Shown here in pieces: positions 1 through 8,369 of a stretch of DNA of 49,546 nt. The DNA is from Acidobacteriaceae bacterium. Its GTDB lineage: Bacteria; Acidobacteriota; Terriglobia; Terriglobales; Acidobacteriaceae. The stretch lies in assembly GCA_031296355.1 (NCBI GenBank), contig JARLFX010000154.1, forward strand, positions 1-49,546, given 5' to 3'. The notes beneath the pieces are model-generated. The model was not told the origin of the DNA. It was given only the letters and a program-made list of their open reading frames with translations, and made no database searches. The first letter of the stretch is position 1. Every line of letters begins with the position of its first letter. The translations under genes and the position numbers were made by a program.

Positions 1-135
1 CTGCTGCGCCGCAGCCGGAGCCGCATCATTCTGTGTTGCCGGCAGCGCATCCGGATTCGCCACACCCGTCGTCTGCGCCCATCCCTGCCCCGCCGCCAGC
101 ACCGCAACCAACACCATCAGTTTCCAACGCACCAT
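1..135 (-). CDS. N-terminus of a secreted protein, partial
   Basis: Reading leftward from the ATG at 133-135, 45 codons stay open to the window edge. The translation starts Met-Val-Arg-Trp-Lys, continues with a hydrophobic stretch (LMVLVAVLAAG) and has a plausible signal peptidase site after GWAQ. A Pro/Ala/Gln-rich linker follows. This is a classical Sec signal peptide of an exported protein. The body lies outside the window, so no function can be given. GTG-rich bases precede the ATG but there is no strong ribosome binding site. The signal peptide is clear; the identity is unknown. Confidence 0.6.
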   Translation of the reverse strand, partial: MVRWKLMVLVAVLAAGQGWAQTTGVANPDALPATQNDAAPAAAQQ

Positions 136-777
136 CTCACCACCCAAAGAAAACGACCTGCACCGAAACATCTCAATGCAGGTCATTCTATCTATCTCGC
201 CTTACTCATTGTTTGTCATTCCACCGCATAGCGGCGGAATCTGCTTCTATCTTGAATAGCTTGTCATCCCGAGCGCAGCCGAGGGACCTGCTTCTATCTT
301 TTTGTTTGTCATTCCGCTCTTTTTGTTTGTCATTCCGCAGCGCAGCGGCGGAATCTGCTTCTCGCTCATACTGCAACAGCTCTATCCCTATCCACCACCC
401 AATTTGAAAGTGTCATTCTGAGCGCGCACTTGCGCGAAGAATCCCGATGCTGCCACCTTACCCATACCGCCAGAGAGCTTCCGCTGCAGCGCAGCTAATG
501 AATACTTCTGTCATGAATGTTTGTCATCCCGAGCGCAGCCGAGGGACCTGCTTCTCCACTCATGCCTGCATCCCCGATACTCCAGATCCCCCATCTTCAC
601 TACGGACAGGCTGGAAATCGCCATGCAGCGACAACAGCTTTTGTCTCAAGGTAGGTGCGGGCTTTAGCCCGCACATTACACCCCTGCACAAATCGGGCTT
701 CAGCCCCTGAGGTATTCGCTCCTGTTTTTACAGCCGCCAAAGATTGCTTCTGCGTGCTATGCCAAGCCACCCAGCAC
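136..777. repeat. Intergenic repeat cluster, family A (about six copies)
   Basis: This gap has no convincing gene. It is filled with short degenerate palindromic units, each starting GTCATyC and ending near AAGGACCTGCTT or GGAATCTGCTT. Copies lie at about 213-245, 261-297, 303-325 (truncated), 327-365, 409-446 and 520-556. The form ATTCCGC...GCGGAAT is an inverted repeat able to form a hairpin. Units occur in both a 'cgaAGGAcct' and a 'gGCGGAAt' version. Short open frames here translate to CHPERSRG-like or CHSAAQRR-like peptides, which are by-products of the repeat. The remaining part, about 600-770, holds nothing I can identify. Confidence 0.8.
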
Positions 778-1698
778 CTACATATTCGTGTGCCCCTGCC
801 GCATCTCTTCATTGAACTTCGGCCGCGTAAACTCCACCGCTGCCTCCAGCTTCGCCTCATACTGCGGCCGCTCCGCCATCAGCTTCGCCGTCGGCGTCGC
901 ATACTCGCCCTGCAGGCCGATCACGCCCTCCGCAGCCAACCCCTCCGCCGTCTTCTGCAGCTCCGCCACCGTCGTGTTCAGATACTGCGCGTCGCGGTTA
1001 TCCGCGATCCACAGCGGCTTGCTCTCGCCCAGCGCGCCCGAGAGCCAGAATACCTTCGCCGCCAGGTACTGCTTGCGCTGCGCCGCGTTCGTATCGTTGA
1101 AGACGAACTGCTGCTTCTTCGTGCTGTAGTAGCGTGTCGTCACCGCCACCGTCTGCCGGTTGCCACCGGTCTTCACCAACTCCAGTTGTCCCTGGTCCAA
1201 CACCTTCCGCACCGCGTTGTAGATGAAGCCCTCCGCGTACGGCTGCTGCAGCGCCGGCAGAATCTCCATGAACGTCAGCGTAATGCTCGCCGCCACCTTC
1301 GCATACAGCGGCGAATCCTTTCCGTCCTCCAGCTTGATCTCGCCATGCACCAGACTGGTATCCGCTCCCGAAGTCGACTTATGGAACGGCCACGAAAACC
1401 GCCCAAACCGCAGCGGCACGCCCAGCAGCGTCAGGTACACATCCGGCACGGGATTCTTCAGCCGCTTGGCCGCCGCGGCCATGTACTCCGCCACGCCCGG
1501 GCTCTGCTGCGCATTCTGAAAATCAAAATCGTCGCTAAGCTCCAGCGTCGTGCTCTGCCCGTCCAGCGCCAGCGTGAACTTGGTCGTCGGCGCGCCATTG
1601 AAATCCGCTCCCGCCGCCGTGCCCGTCACGCTCAAACCCGCGGCCTTTGCCGCCTCTTCCACCTGCTGCGCCAGCGTTACCTGTACCTGTGTGCTCAT
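778..1698 (-). CDS. Conserved-looking cytosolic protein of unknown function
   Basis: A 306-residue protein with no signal peptide or membrane segment. I do not recognise the family. The start at 1698 (MSTQVQV...) is preferred over an in-frame ATG 12 bases upstream, because GAGGAA sits just ahead of it at normal spacing. The N-terminal 60 residues look alpha/beta with a Thr-rich strand region. The centre has aromatic and charged stretches (PLRFGRFSWPFHKS), and the C-terminal third is helical and Lys/Glu/Ala-rich. Codon usage matches the surrounding GC-rich genes, so the reading frame is credible. It stands alone between two repeat clusters, with no operon partner to suggest a role. Confidence 0.75.
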   Translation of the reverse strand: MSTQVQVTLAQQVEEAAKAAGLSVTGTAAGADFNGAPTTKFTLALDGQSTTLELSDDFDFQNAQQSPGVAEYMAAAAKRLKNPVPDVYLTLLGVPLRFGRFSWPFHKSTSGADTSLVHGEIKLEDGKDSPLYAKVAASITLTFMEILPALQQPYAEGFIYNAVRKVLDQGQLELVKTGGNRQTVAVTTRYYSTKKQQFVFNDTNAAQRKQYLAAKVFWLSGALGESKPLWIADNRDAQYLNTTVAELQKTAEGLAAEGVIGLQGEYATPTAKLMAERPQYEAKLEAAVEFTRPKFNEEMRQGHTNM

Positions 1699-2070
1699 AA
1701 TGTTCCTCATGGAGAAATAACAATTGATCTATCTCTATTTTACAACCTGCGAACCCCTACTACGCCACGCGAATCGCCCCGTAATTCCTGCACATTATCA
1801 CTTTGCCCCTTGACAACAATCTCAGCATCTTGTCACTCCGAAGCGCCGCGCGCGAAATCTGCTTCTCGCCTTGGTTTTTGATTGTCATCCCGAGCGAAGC
1901 CGAGGGACCTGCTTCTCTTTTTTGTTTGTCATTCCGCAGCGTAGCGGAGGAATCTGCTGTTGCCTTTGCTCTTCCTCATTACATTTGTCACTTTCAATCC
2001 GTGAAATCCCCAAAATCCGTGGTTGCTCTTGCCTTTGAGCGATCCAGCCCGCGCAGACTATCATCAACCT
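1699..2070. repeat. Intergenic repeats (families A and C) before murQ
   Basis: A 372-base gap. Family A units lie at about 1829-1868 (diverged), 1882-1919 and 1926-1960. A family C motif with two ATCCGTG-like cores is at about 1997-2023. The bases immediately before the murQ start carry no strong Shine-Dalgarno sequence. A murQ promoter should lie here, but I cannot place one with confidence. Confidence 0.65.
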
Positions 2071-2967
2071 ATGGAGAATCTCTCCCAGCTCGCCACCGAA
2101 GCCCGCAACCCCGCCACCGCGCAGATCGATTCCCTCTCCACCCGAGAGATGCTCGAAGTCATCTCCGCCGAAGACGCGAAGATCGCCGCCATCGTCCACG
2201 CCGAGCTCCCGCACATCGCCCGCGCCATCGACGAAACCGTGCTGCGCTTTGCCAAAGGCGGCCGCCTCTTCTACATCGGCGCCGGAACCTCCGGCCGCCT
2301 CGGCGTGCTTGACGCGTCCGAGTGCCCGCCCACCTTCTCCGTCCCCCGCGATCTCGTCCAGGGCCTCATCGCCGGCGGCGACAGCGCGCTCCGCACCTCC
2401 TCAGAAAAATCCGAAGACTCGCCCGAACAGGGCGCGCACGATCTCGCCGCCCGCACCCTCACTGCGAACGATGTCGTCTGCGGCATCGCCGCCTCGGGCC
2501 GCACCCCCTACGTCCTCGGCGCCATCGCCTACGCAAAAAATCTCGGAGCCTTCACCATCGGCCTCAGCTGCGTACCCGGCTCGCCGCTCTCCCAGGCCGC
2601 CGAACTCGCCATCACCCCCGCCACCGGCGCTGAAGTCGTCACCGGCTCCACCCGCATGAAAGCGGGCACCGCCACCAAGCTCGTCCTCAACATGCTCTCC
2701 ACCGGCGTTATGATTCGCAGCGGTTATATCTACGGCAACCTCATGGTCAACGTGCAGCCCACCAACGCCAAGCTCGTAGACCGCGCCGAACGCATCATCG
2801 CCGCCGCCACCGGCTGCTCACCCCAGCGCGCCGCCGAACTCCTCCGCGAAGCCGGCTCCGTCAAGACCGCCATCGTCATGCAGCAACTCCACCTGTCGCG
2901 CGCGGATGCCGAGCATCGCCTCGCCACGCACAAAGGCCACCTGCGCAATACGCTAACCGCAACCTAG
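2071..2967 (+). CDS. murQ: N-acetylmuramic acid 6-phosphate etherase
   Basis: MurQ cleaves the lactyl ether of MurNAc-6-phosphate to give GlcNAc-6-phosphate and D-lactate, in cytosolic recycling of peptidoglycan sugars. The 298-residue length is the family norm. The SIS-domain signature GAGTSGRLGVLDASECPPTF is near residues 68-87. The later motifs GIAASGRTPYV and TGSTRMKAGTATK, and the C-terminal helical GCKR-like tail, are also present. An upstream in-frame TTG would add 16 residues unlike the family; the ATG giving MENLSQL fits MurQ N-termini. No anmK, nagZ or murP transporter is adjacent, so the gene looks monocistronic between repeat clusters. Confidence 0.95.
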   Translation: MENLSQLATEARNPATAQIDSLSTREMLEVISAEDAKIAAIVHAELPHIARAIDETVLRFAKGGRLFYIGAGTSGRLGVLDASECPPTFSVPRDLVQGLIAGGDSALRTSSEKSEDSPEQGAHDLAARTLTANDVVCGIAASGRTPYVLGAIAYAKNLGAFTIGLSCVPGSPLSQAAELAITPATGAEVVTGSTRMKAGTATKLVLNMLSTGVMIRSGYIYGNLMVNVQPTNAKLVDRAERIIAAATGCSPQRAAELLREAGSVKTAIVMQQLHLSRADAEHRLATHKGHLRNTLTAT

Positions 2968-3439
2968 GTTTTCTCTTGTTTGCAGTGTGTCATCCCGAGC
3001 GCAGCATTTGCCATCTTGAGCCTAATATTTGTCACCCTGAGCGCAGCGAAGGACCTGCTTCTGCCTTTTTTGTTGTCATCCCGAGCGAAGCCGAGGGACC
3101 TGCTTTTGCTGTTGTTTGTCATTCCGCAGCGCAGCGGCGGAATCTGCTTCTCGCTCATCCTGGCGAGTATCTCCCGCCCACCACCTAATTTGAAAGTGTC
3201 ATTCTGAGCGCGCACCTGCGCGAAGAACCCCGACGATCCCCACATCACCCATACCGCCAGAGAGCTTCCGCCGCACGAACCCCGCAAGCGATACACTCAA
3301 TCCGCCCATCTCCCATCCACCACGACTCTCAAATACCGTCACCCTGAGCGCAGCGAAGGACCTGCCAGGGTGCCGGTTGCGCCGATGGTGCCCGTGGCTT
3401 TCTAACCGGAACGCTAATCACGACGCGCGATCCGCACCG
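2968..3439. repeat. Intergenic repeat cluster, family A (six to seven copies)
   Basis: The 472 bases between murQ and the convergent DUF1648 gene hold units at about 2988-3006 (broken), 3031-3064, 3075-3108, 3117-3152, 3197-3235 and 3340-3367. Two sub-types alternate: GAGCGcAGCGaAGGAcct and the GGCGGAAT palindrome. The 3197 copy has the longer GAGCGCGCACCTGCGCGAAG stem, also seen at about 409. Units that lie between converging genes could act in transcript ends, but no T-tract marks an ordinary terminator. Confidence 0.8.
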
Positions 3440-3898
3440 CTAAATCTTCACCCGCACTATCCGCCACCAATAAAAACCGATCGTCCCCAGGATCGCGCCC
3501 AGCGTAACCGGCAGAAACCACGCGCTCAGCCCAGTGCTCCGTCCCAGCGCCACGGCAACCGTCGACCACACGATCCACGCGAACATCCACGCCGTCTCCG
3601 CATTCAGCCAGCCCACCATCTCCATCGCCACCGGCATCGCCGCCTCCCTGCGCTCCGCAGATACCGGAAGATTAATAAACTGCTGCGGCAGATACGGCAC
3701 CAGCGTCAGCACGGCATAGAGAAAACCCGCAATCCCCACCAGCATCCACAGCGAAGACTTCCCGCCCCAGCCATCCGCCACGCCGTTGCATCCGAAGTGC
3801 GTAGGAATAATCGCCGGCAACTCCGCATAATGCACCACCACAATCGCAAACGTCGCAACCACCCCCAACGCCGCAACCCCATCACGCAAAGCTTTCAT
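3440..3898 (-). CDS. DUF1648-domain membrane protein
   Basis: A 152-residue integral membrane protein with about four hydrophobic segments (near residues 8-24, 50-68, 95-115 and 122-143 from the chosen start). The region after the first segment, LPAIIPTHFGCNGVADGWGGKSSLW, matches the DUF1648 pattern (L-P-x-x-H-F-x-x-x-G-x-x-D-G-W), as in SdpI-related proteins; these 25 residues lie at about 27-51. The ATG at 3896-3898 is chosen over a GTG 15 bases upstream because a GAGGATGAA ribosome binding site directly precedes it. The gene ends against the murQ-side repeat cluster and lies 51 bases downstream of ruvB on the same strand, so it may share the ruvB transcript. The function is not known; SdpI relatives give immunity to a toxic peptide, but nothing here shows that. 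Confidence 0.75.
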   Translation of the reverse strand: MKALRDGVAALGVVATFAIVVVHYAELPAIIPTHFGCNGVADGWGGKSSLWMLVGIAGFLYAVLTLVPYLPQQFINLPVSAERREAAMPVAMEMVGWLNAETAWMFAWIVWSTVAVALGRSTGLSAWFLPVTLGAILGTIGFYWWRIVRVKI

Positions 3899-3949
3899 TT
3901 CATCCTCGTACACTTTCGTTCGCGAGCATCGCGAGCGCCACGCGAAGCG

Positions 3950-5014
3950 TTAAAACAACCCACGGTTGGGCATCTCGATCCCCAGATGTTCATAAGCCGC
4001 CCGCGTCGCCACTCTACCCCGCGGCGTGCGGTCCAGAAATCCGATCTGGATCAAAAACGGCTCATACACCTCTTCCAGCGCATCCTCTTCCTCGGCAAGC
4101 GCAGCCGCTAGTGTATTCAGCCCCACCGGCCCGCCATCGTACTTTTCAATGATCGTCCGCAGCAGCCGCCGGTCCAGCTCATCGAACCCATGCGCGTCCA
4201 CCTCCAGCAGCTCCAGCGCCTTCTGCGCCGTCGCCCGGTCGATCACTCCCGTTCCCCGCACCTGCGCATAGTCACGCACCCGCCGCAGCAGCCTATTCGC
4301 AATACGCGGAGTCCCCCGTGACCGCATCGCGATCTCCGCCGCGCCGTCCTGATCGCACGCCACGCCCATCACCACCGCAGAACGCTCCACCACGATGCGC
4401 AGTTCGTCATCGGTATAAAACTCCAGCCGCAGCAGAATCCCGAACCGGCTCCGCAGCGGCGAACTCAGCAGCCCCGGCCGCGTCGTTGCCGCCACAAACG
4501 TAAACGGCTTGATCTCCATCACGTGCGTCCGCGCCGCCGGCCCCTGCCCGATGATGATGTCCAGCTTGTAATCTTCCAGCGCCGTGTACAGCTTCTCTTC
4601 CAGCACCGGTTGCAGCCGGTGTATCTCATCCAGAAACAGCACCTGCCGCTCCCGCAGATTCGTCAGGATCGCCGTCAGGTCGCCCTGTATCTGCAGCGCC
4701 GGCCCGCTCGTCTGCTGGAAACCCACGTCCAGCTCATTGGCAATGATCGTCGCCAGCGTCGTCTTGCCCAGCCCCGGAGGCCCAAAGAGCAGCACATGGT
4801 CCAGCGCCTCGCCGCGGTTCTTCGCCGCCTCCAGCGCAATGGCCAGCTGTTCCTTCGCCTTCGTCTGCCCAATGAATTCGTTCAGCCGCGCCGGCCTCAA
4901 CTTCAGCTCAAACGCATCGTCGTCGTCCACCTTACCGGCAGACACAATCCTCTCCGCATCCGCACCCTTCGCGCCGCGGTTCAGGTCAATCGCTTTTTTC
5001 TTTTGGAAGTCCAC
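3950..5014 (-). CDS. ruvB: Holliday junction branch-migration ATPase RuvB
   Basis: RuvB is the hexameric AAA+ motor that drives branch migration of Holliday junctions with RuvA. Visible landmarks are Walker [10 protein letters not shown], Walker [10 protein letters not shown], sensor 1 AATTRPG, the arginine-finger region SPLRSRFG, and the C-terminal winged helix ([21 protein letters not shown]). The start is uncertain. A TTG at 5068 gives 372 residues, but the extra N-terminal residues do not look like RuvB. The GTG at 5012-5014 gives 354 residues, closer to the usual length of about 340. Neither has a strong ribosome binding site. ruvA and ruvC are not adjacent. The promoter region is shared with the divergent gene starting at 5131. 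Confidence 0.93.
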   Translation of the reverse strand: MDFQKKKAIDLNRGAKGADAERIVSAGKVDDDDAFELKLRPARLNEFIGQTKAKEQLAIALEAAKNRGEALDHVLLFGPPGLGKTTLATIIANELDVGFQQTSGPALQIQGDLTAILTNLRERQVLFLDEIHRLQPVLEEKLYTALEDYKLDIIIGQGPAARTHVMEIKPFTFVAATTRPGLLSSPLRSRFGILLRLEFYTDDELRIVVERSAVVMGVACDQDGAAEIAMRSRGTPRIANRLLRRVRDYAQVRGTGVIDRATAQKALELLEVDAHGFDELDRRLLRTIIEKYDGGPVGLNTLAAALAEEEDALEEVYEPFLIQIGFLDRTPRGRVATRAAYEHLGIEMPNRGLF

Positions 5015-5130
5015 TAGGGCGATGGTAAAGCGAAGATGCCAACCGCGCAATGAAACTCCTTTACGCAACCGGTCTCACCCACTGAAATGCCCCCAAGCCA
5101 GCCCCACCTTCCACCAGCTAGAATCCCTCC

Positions 5131-6321
5131 ATGAAATCTCCCGCCCTTCTCGGCGTCTCAGCCGCCGCCGCTCTCCTGCTCACCTGCACCCTCGCCGCCC
5201 AGCAGCCCGCGCCTCGCGTCTTCGAGCTCAACCCCGCCGCCGTCGCCAAAGCCAAGGCGCACCCGTCGCCCGAGCTGCTCACCCTCGCGAAGCAGGAGGC
5301 CGACAAGGCGCTCAAGGTTCCCGTCGTTCCCATCACGGCCAAGAAGCAGACGCCCCCCAGCGGCGACAAGCGCGACTATCTCAGCATGGGCACCTACTGG
5401 TGGCCCAATCCCGATACCCCAAACCACCTGCCCTACGTCCGCCACGACGGCCTGCACAATCCCGAAGCCAAAGACATCCTCGACCACGAGAATCTCGATC
5501 ACATGCAGAAGGCCGTCCACGCTCTCGCGCTTGAGTACTACCTCACCGGAGACGAGCGCTACGCCGCCCGCGCTGTAGAACATCTGCACGCCTGGTTCAT
5601 CACACCCGCCACCGCCATGCACCCCAGCCTGCAGTACGCCCAGTACATTGCCGGAGTGAATGAAGGTCGTGGCGCAGGCATCCTTGACGCTCGCATGCTG
5701 CCTCAGGTCATTGACGCCGAAGGCCTCCTCGCTTCATCAAAGGATTGGACCGCAACCGACCGCGCCACCTTCCACAAGTGGTTCGCAGACTATTACCTCT
5801 GGCTCACCACCTCAAAGAACGGTCACGACGAAGACAAGGCACCCAACAATCACGGCTCCTGGTTCCAGGAGCAGATCATCCCCATCGCCCTCTACCTCGG
5901 CAAAACAGACGATGCCCGCGCCCGCCTCGAACGCGTCCGCGACGAACGCATCCCTTCACAGATCGATGCCGAGGGCATGCAAAAGTTCGAGATGGTGCGC
6001 ACGCAATCCTTCTCCTACAGCGCCATGAATCTGGATGCACTCACCACCACCGCCGTCCTCGGCGAGCGCGTCGGCATAGACCTCTACCAGCCCGCGAAGC
6101 CCGGCGCGCCCACCATCCTCACCGCCGTCGATGCGCTCATGCCCTACGATCCGCAGCACAAGTGGCCGCATGAGCAGATCAGCGCCAACCGCGAAAATTC
6201 ACTCTGCCCCGCGCTCTTCCACGTCGCCGCCCACACCAAAGCGGCGAAGTATGCAGACGCGCTTAAGCGCTTCCAGTGCGAGCCCACAGCCAGCACCATG
6301 ATTGAAGCGCTCGGCAACTAG
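5131..6321 (+). CDS. Secreted alginate_lyase-domain protein (first of a tandem pair)
   Basis: A 396-residue exported protein. A signal peptide covers residues 1 to about 23 (hydrophobic core AAAALLLTC, cleavage near LAAQQ). The rest is an (alpha/alpha)n-toroid protein of the alginate_lyase domain family (PF05426, PL5-like). The invariant NNHGSWF motif, which carries the catalytic Asn-His in AlgL, is near residues 238-244. Other landmarks are MGTYWWPNPDTPNHLPYVRHDG, YYLTGDERYA and DAEGMQKFEMVRTQSFSYS (19 residues). Family members cleave or bind uronic-acid polymers in the periplasm; the true substrate is not shown. A paralogue follows 186 bases downstream on the same strand. RuvB diverges upstream. 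Confidence 0.85.
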   Translation: MKSPALLGVSAAAALLLTCTLAAQQPAPRVFELNPAAVAKAKAHPSPELLTLAKQEADKALKVPVVPITAKKQTPPSGDKRDYLSMGTYWWPNPDTPNHLPYVRHDGLHNPEAKDILDHENLDHMQKAVHALALEYYLTGDERYAARAVEHLHAWFITPATAMHPSLQYAQYIAGVNEGRGAGILDARMLPQVIDAEGLLASSKDWTATDRATFHKWFADYYLWLTTSKNGHDEDKAPNNHGSWFQEQIIPIALYLGKTDDARARLERVRDERIPSQIDAEGMQKFEMVRTQSFSYSAMNLDALTTTAVLGERVGIDLYQPAKPGAPTILTAVDALMPYDPQHKWPHEQISANRENSLCPALFHVAAHTKAAKYADALKRFQCEPTASTMIEALGN

Positions 6322-6348
6322 AGCATCAATACGTCACGTATCCCCACA

Positions 6349-6440
6349 ACTCTGGGTGCCCCATACATCGCGGCTTCATGCGATGTGTGGGATAGCCTCG
6401 CGCCAGCGTGGGCCGCGCGACGCGCGCAAATGCTTCGCTG
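6349..6440. repeat. Family B palindromic repeat
   Basis: The unit begins GGGTGCCCCAT at 6354. It contains the inverted repeat CCATACATCGC/GCGATGTGTGG (imperfect, closing near 6391) and continues into a CGCGCCAGCG tail. It separates the two paralogous lyase-like genes. Related copies are at 7788-7826 and 44680-44720. Confidence 0.6.
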
Positions 6441-6507
6441 TTCACAATCTCCGATTACCGTGATACTGCACACCACGCGAGCCCCCCGCTCCGACTAAAA
6501 TCACCCC

Positions 6508-7677
6508 ATGAAGTCTTCTATCCTCATCGGCCTTCTACTCCTTCCAATCAGCGCCCACGCGCAAGCCCCGCGCGTCTTCCAGTTCACCCCTGCGGCGCTG
6601 GTCCAAGTGAAGGCTCATCCCTCGCCGGAACTGCTTGCGCTGGTGAAGCACGAAGCTGACTTCGCACTCAAATCTCCCGCGCTCACCGTCACCTCCAAAG
6701 AGCAGACGCCGCCCAGCGGCGACAAGCGCGACTACATGAGCATGGGCGCCTACTGGTGGCCCAATCCCGATACGCCCAACCATCTGCCCTACGTGCGCCA
6801 CGATGGCCGCCGCAATCCGGAAGCCCTCGCCCTGCCAGACGCCATCCTCCTGCTGCATGTATCCAAATACTCGCGCTCCCTTGCACTCGCCTACTACCTC
6901 ACTGGCGACGAGCGTTACGCCGCCCACGCCGCACTGCTGCTGCGCGCCTTCTTCATCACGCCTGCTACGGCAATGCACCCCAATCTCAACTATGCGCAAT
7001 ACATCCCTGGCATGAACACCGGGCGCGGCGCCGGCGTGCTGGATGGCCGCGACCTGCCCATGGTGGTCGATGCCCTCGGCCTGCTCGCAGGCTCCAGCAA
7101 CTGGACCGCGGCAGATGAAGCCGCCATGCACCGCTGGTTCACGGACTACTACACCTGGCTCACCACGTCCAAATCCGCCAGCCAGGAAAACCATGCACCC
7201 AATAATCACGGCTCCTGGTTCCAGCAGCAGATCGGCCCCATCGCGCTCTACCTCGGCAAGCAGGATGACGCCCGCGCAATCTACCAGCGCGTCCGCACCG
7301 AGCGTATCCCCTCGCAGATTGATGCTGAAGGCATGCAGCAATTCGAGATGGTGCGCACCCAGTCCTTCTCCTACAGCGCCTTCAACCTCGAAGCCCTCAC
7401 CACGGCATCGGCCACCGCCCAACAGCTCGGCGTCGATCTCTTCCAGCCCGCCAAACCCGGCACGCCCGGCATCCTGACCGCGATTGACATGCTGATGGTC
7501 TACGACCCGCAGCACAAGTGGCCGCACGAGCAGATTACTGACCACAAGGAAGGCTCGCTCTGCCCATCCCTCTACTTCGCCGCCGCATACACCCACGCAG
7601 CGAAGTATAAAGACGCGCTCCATCGCTTCGAGTGCAAACCCACCGCAGCCACATTGATCCAAACCCCGGTGGACTAA
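6508..7677 (+). CDS. Secreted alginate_lyase-domain protein (second of a tandem pair)
   Basis: A 389-residue paralogue of the preceding gene, clearly alike over its whole length. It shares APRVFxxxPAAL near the mature N-terminus, QTPPSGDKRDYxSMGxYWWPN, the catalytic-type NNHGSWFQ motif, and the MVRTQSFSYSAxNL and YDPQHKWPHEQI blocks. A signal peptide covers residues 1 to about 19 (cleavage near AHAQA). The two proteins differ most in residues 100-120 and at the C-terminus. The simplest reading is a local gene duplication followed by divergence, probably for related but different uronate-containing substrates. It has its own leader and a palindromic repeat upstream, so it may be transcribed separately. 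Confidence 0.85.
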   Translation: MKSSILIGLLLLPISAHAQAPRVFQFTPAALVQVKAHPSPELLALVKHEADFALKSPALTVTSKEQTPPSGDKRDYMSMGAYWWPNPDTPNHLPYVRHDGRRNPEALALPDAILLLHVSKYSRSLALAYYLTGDERYAAHAALLLRAFFITPATAMHPNLNYAQYIPGMNTGRGAGVLDGRDLPMVVDALGLLAGSSNWTAADEAAMHRWFTDYYTWLTTSKSASQENHAPNNHGSWFQQQIGPIALYLGKQDDARAIYQRVRTERIPSQIDAEGMQQFEMVRTQSFSYSAFNLEALTTASATAQQLGVDLFQPAKPGTPGILTAIDMLMVYDPQHKWPHEQITDHKEGSLCPSLYFAAAYTHAAKYKDALHRFECKPTAATLIQTPVD

Positions 7678-7688
7678 CGCCACCAACG

Positions 7689-7850
7689 CGGGTGCCCCGG
7701 GTCTCGCACCTGAGACCCGGGATCAATGCCTGTGCTGAGACTGAACCTCCCGCAACACCCGCGCCTTACGCATCACAAGCCGAAAGCGGGTGCCCCATTC
7801 ATCACAGCACTATCGTGATGAGTGGGATATTCGCGCAAAGCGCGAACCGC
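7689..7850. repeat. Family B palindromic repeats (two units)
   Basis: Unit 1 (7690-7722) has the inverted repeat CCCGGGTCTC/GAGACCCGGG around a six-base loop. Unit 2 (7788-7826) starts GGGTGCCCCATTC and has ATTCATCAC/GTGATGAGT arms, followed by CGCGCAAAGCGCG. The repeats sit between the lyase-like gene and the convergent uraD and may terminate transcription from both sides, although there is no T-tract. Confidence 0.65.
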
Positions 7851-7862
7851 CCCCGCCCATGT

Positions 7863-8369
7863 TTATGCTGCCAACCACTTTCTGAGCCGTAGCTGCGTAA
7901 TCAGCCGCTGCTGTTCAGCCGCCTCACGCATCTCCGTCACATCATCGTTCAGCAAACGCTGCTCCAGGATGCCCAGCATCTCCGCCGCACTCTTCCCCGT
8001 CGCGCACACAATGAAGATCCGCCCAAACCGCGCCTCATAGCGCGCATTCCCCTCACGCAGAGCAGCCTTCGCCGCTTCATCCGGATTCGCCGCAGCCTGT
8101 TCCCCCGCCGACCAAGCCAGCGACTTCTCCGTCGCCGCCTTCGCATGCCCCTGCCCAATCCGCGGATGGCTGTCGAACGCCTGCTGCCAGTCACTCTGCG
8201 GCAACGTCCACCACACCGTATCCGAAGCCGCCGACAACTCCTCGAACGACGCAAACGGCCGCTCCGCCGCCAGCTTCGCCGCCCAAGCCAGCGAGCCGCA
8301 GCATGGCAACACCGCTGCCGCAGCATCTTCCAAGCTCATCGCATTCCACTCAGTCAGCGTCAAAACCAT
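7863..8369 (-). CDS. uraD: OHCU decarboxylase (allantoin-forming step)
   Basis: This is 2-oxo-4-hydroxy-4-carboxy-5-ureidoimidazoline decarboxylase, which converts OHCU to (S)-allantoin after urate oxidation. The 168-residue helical protein has the family hallmark HPRIGQ with its catalytic His, preceded by SFEELSAASDTVWW and followed by GRIFIVCATGKSAAEML. It ends in a short basic Arg-Leu-Arg-Lys tail. The ATG at 8367-8369 is chosen over a TTG two codons upstream. The allantoinase gene lies 258 bases upstream on the same strand, consistent with consecutive steps of purine breakdown, although repeats separate them. No urate oxidase or HIU hydrolase gene is in the window. Confidence 0.9.
   Translation of the reverse strand: MVLTLTEWNAMSLEDAAAAVLPCCGSLAWAAKLAAERPFASFEELSAASDTVWWTLPQSDWQQAFDSHPRIGQGHAKAATEKSLAWSAGEQAAANPDEAAKAALREGNARYEARFGRIFIVCATGKSAAEMLGILEQRLLNDDVTEMREAAEQQRLITQLRLRKWLAA

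Noticed and set aside
655..1881. A 408-codon plus-strand frame across the unknown gene at 778-1698
   Set aside because: It is Arg/His/Leu-rich and runs through repeats at both ends, typical of an antisense frame in GC-rich DNA.
2976..3207. Small frames encoding CHPERSEG-like or CHSAAQRR-like peptides
   Set aside because: These are translations of the family A repeats, not genes.
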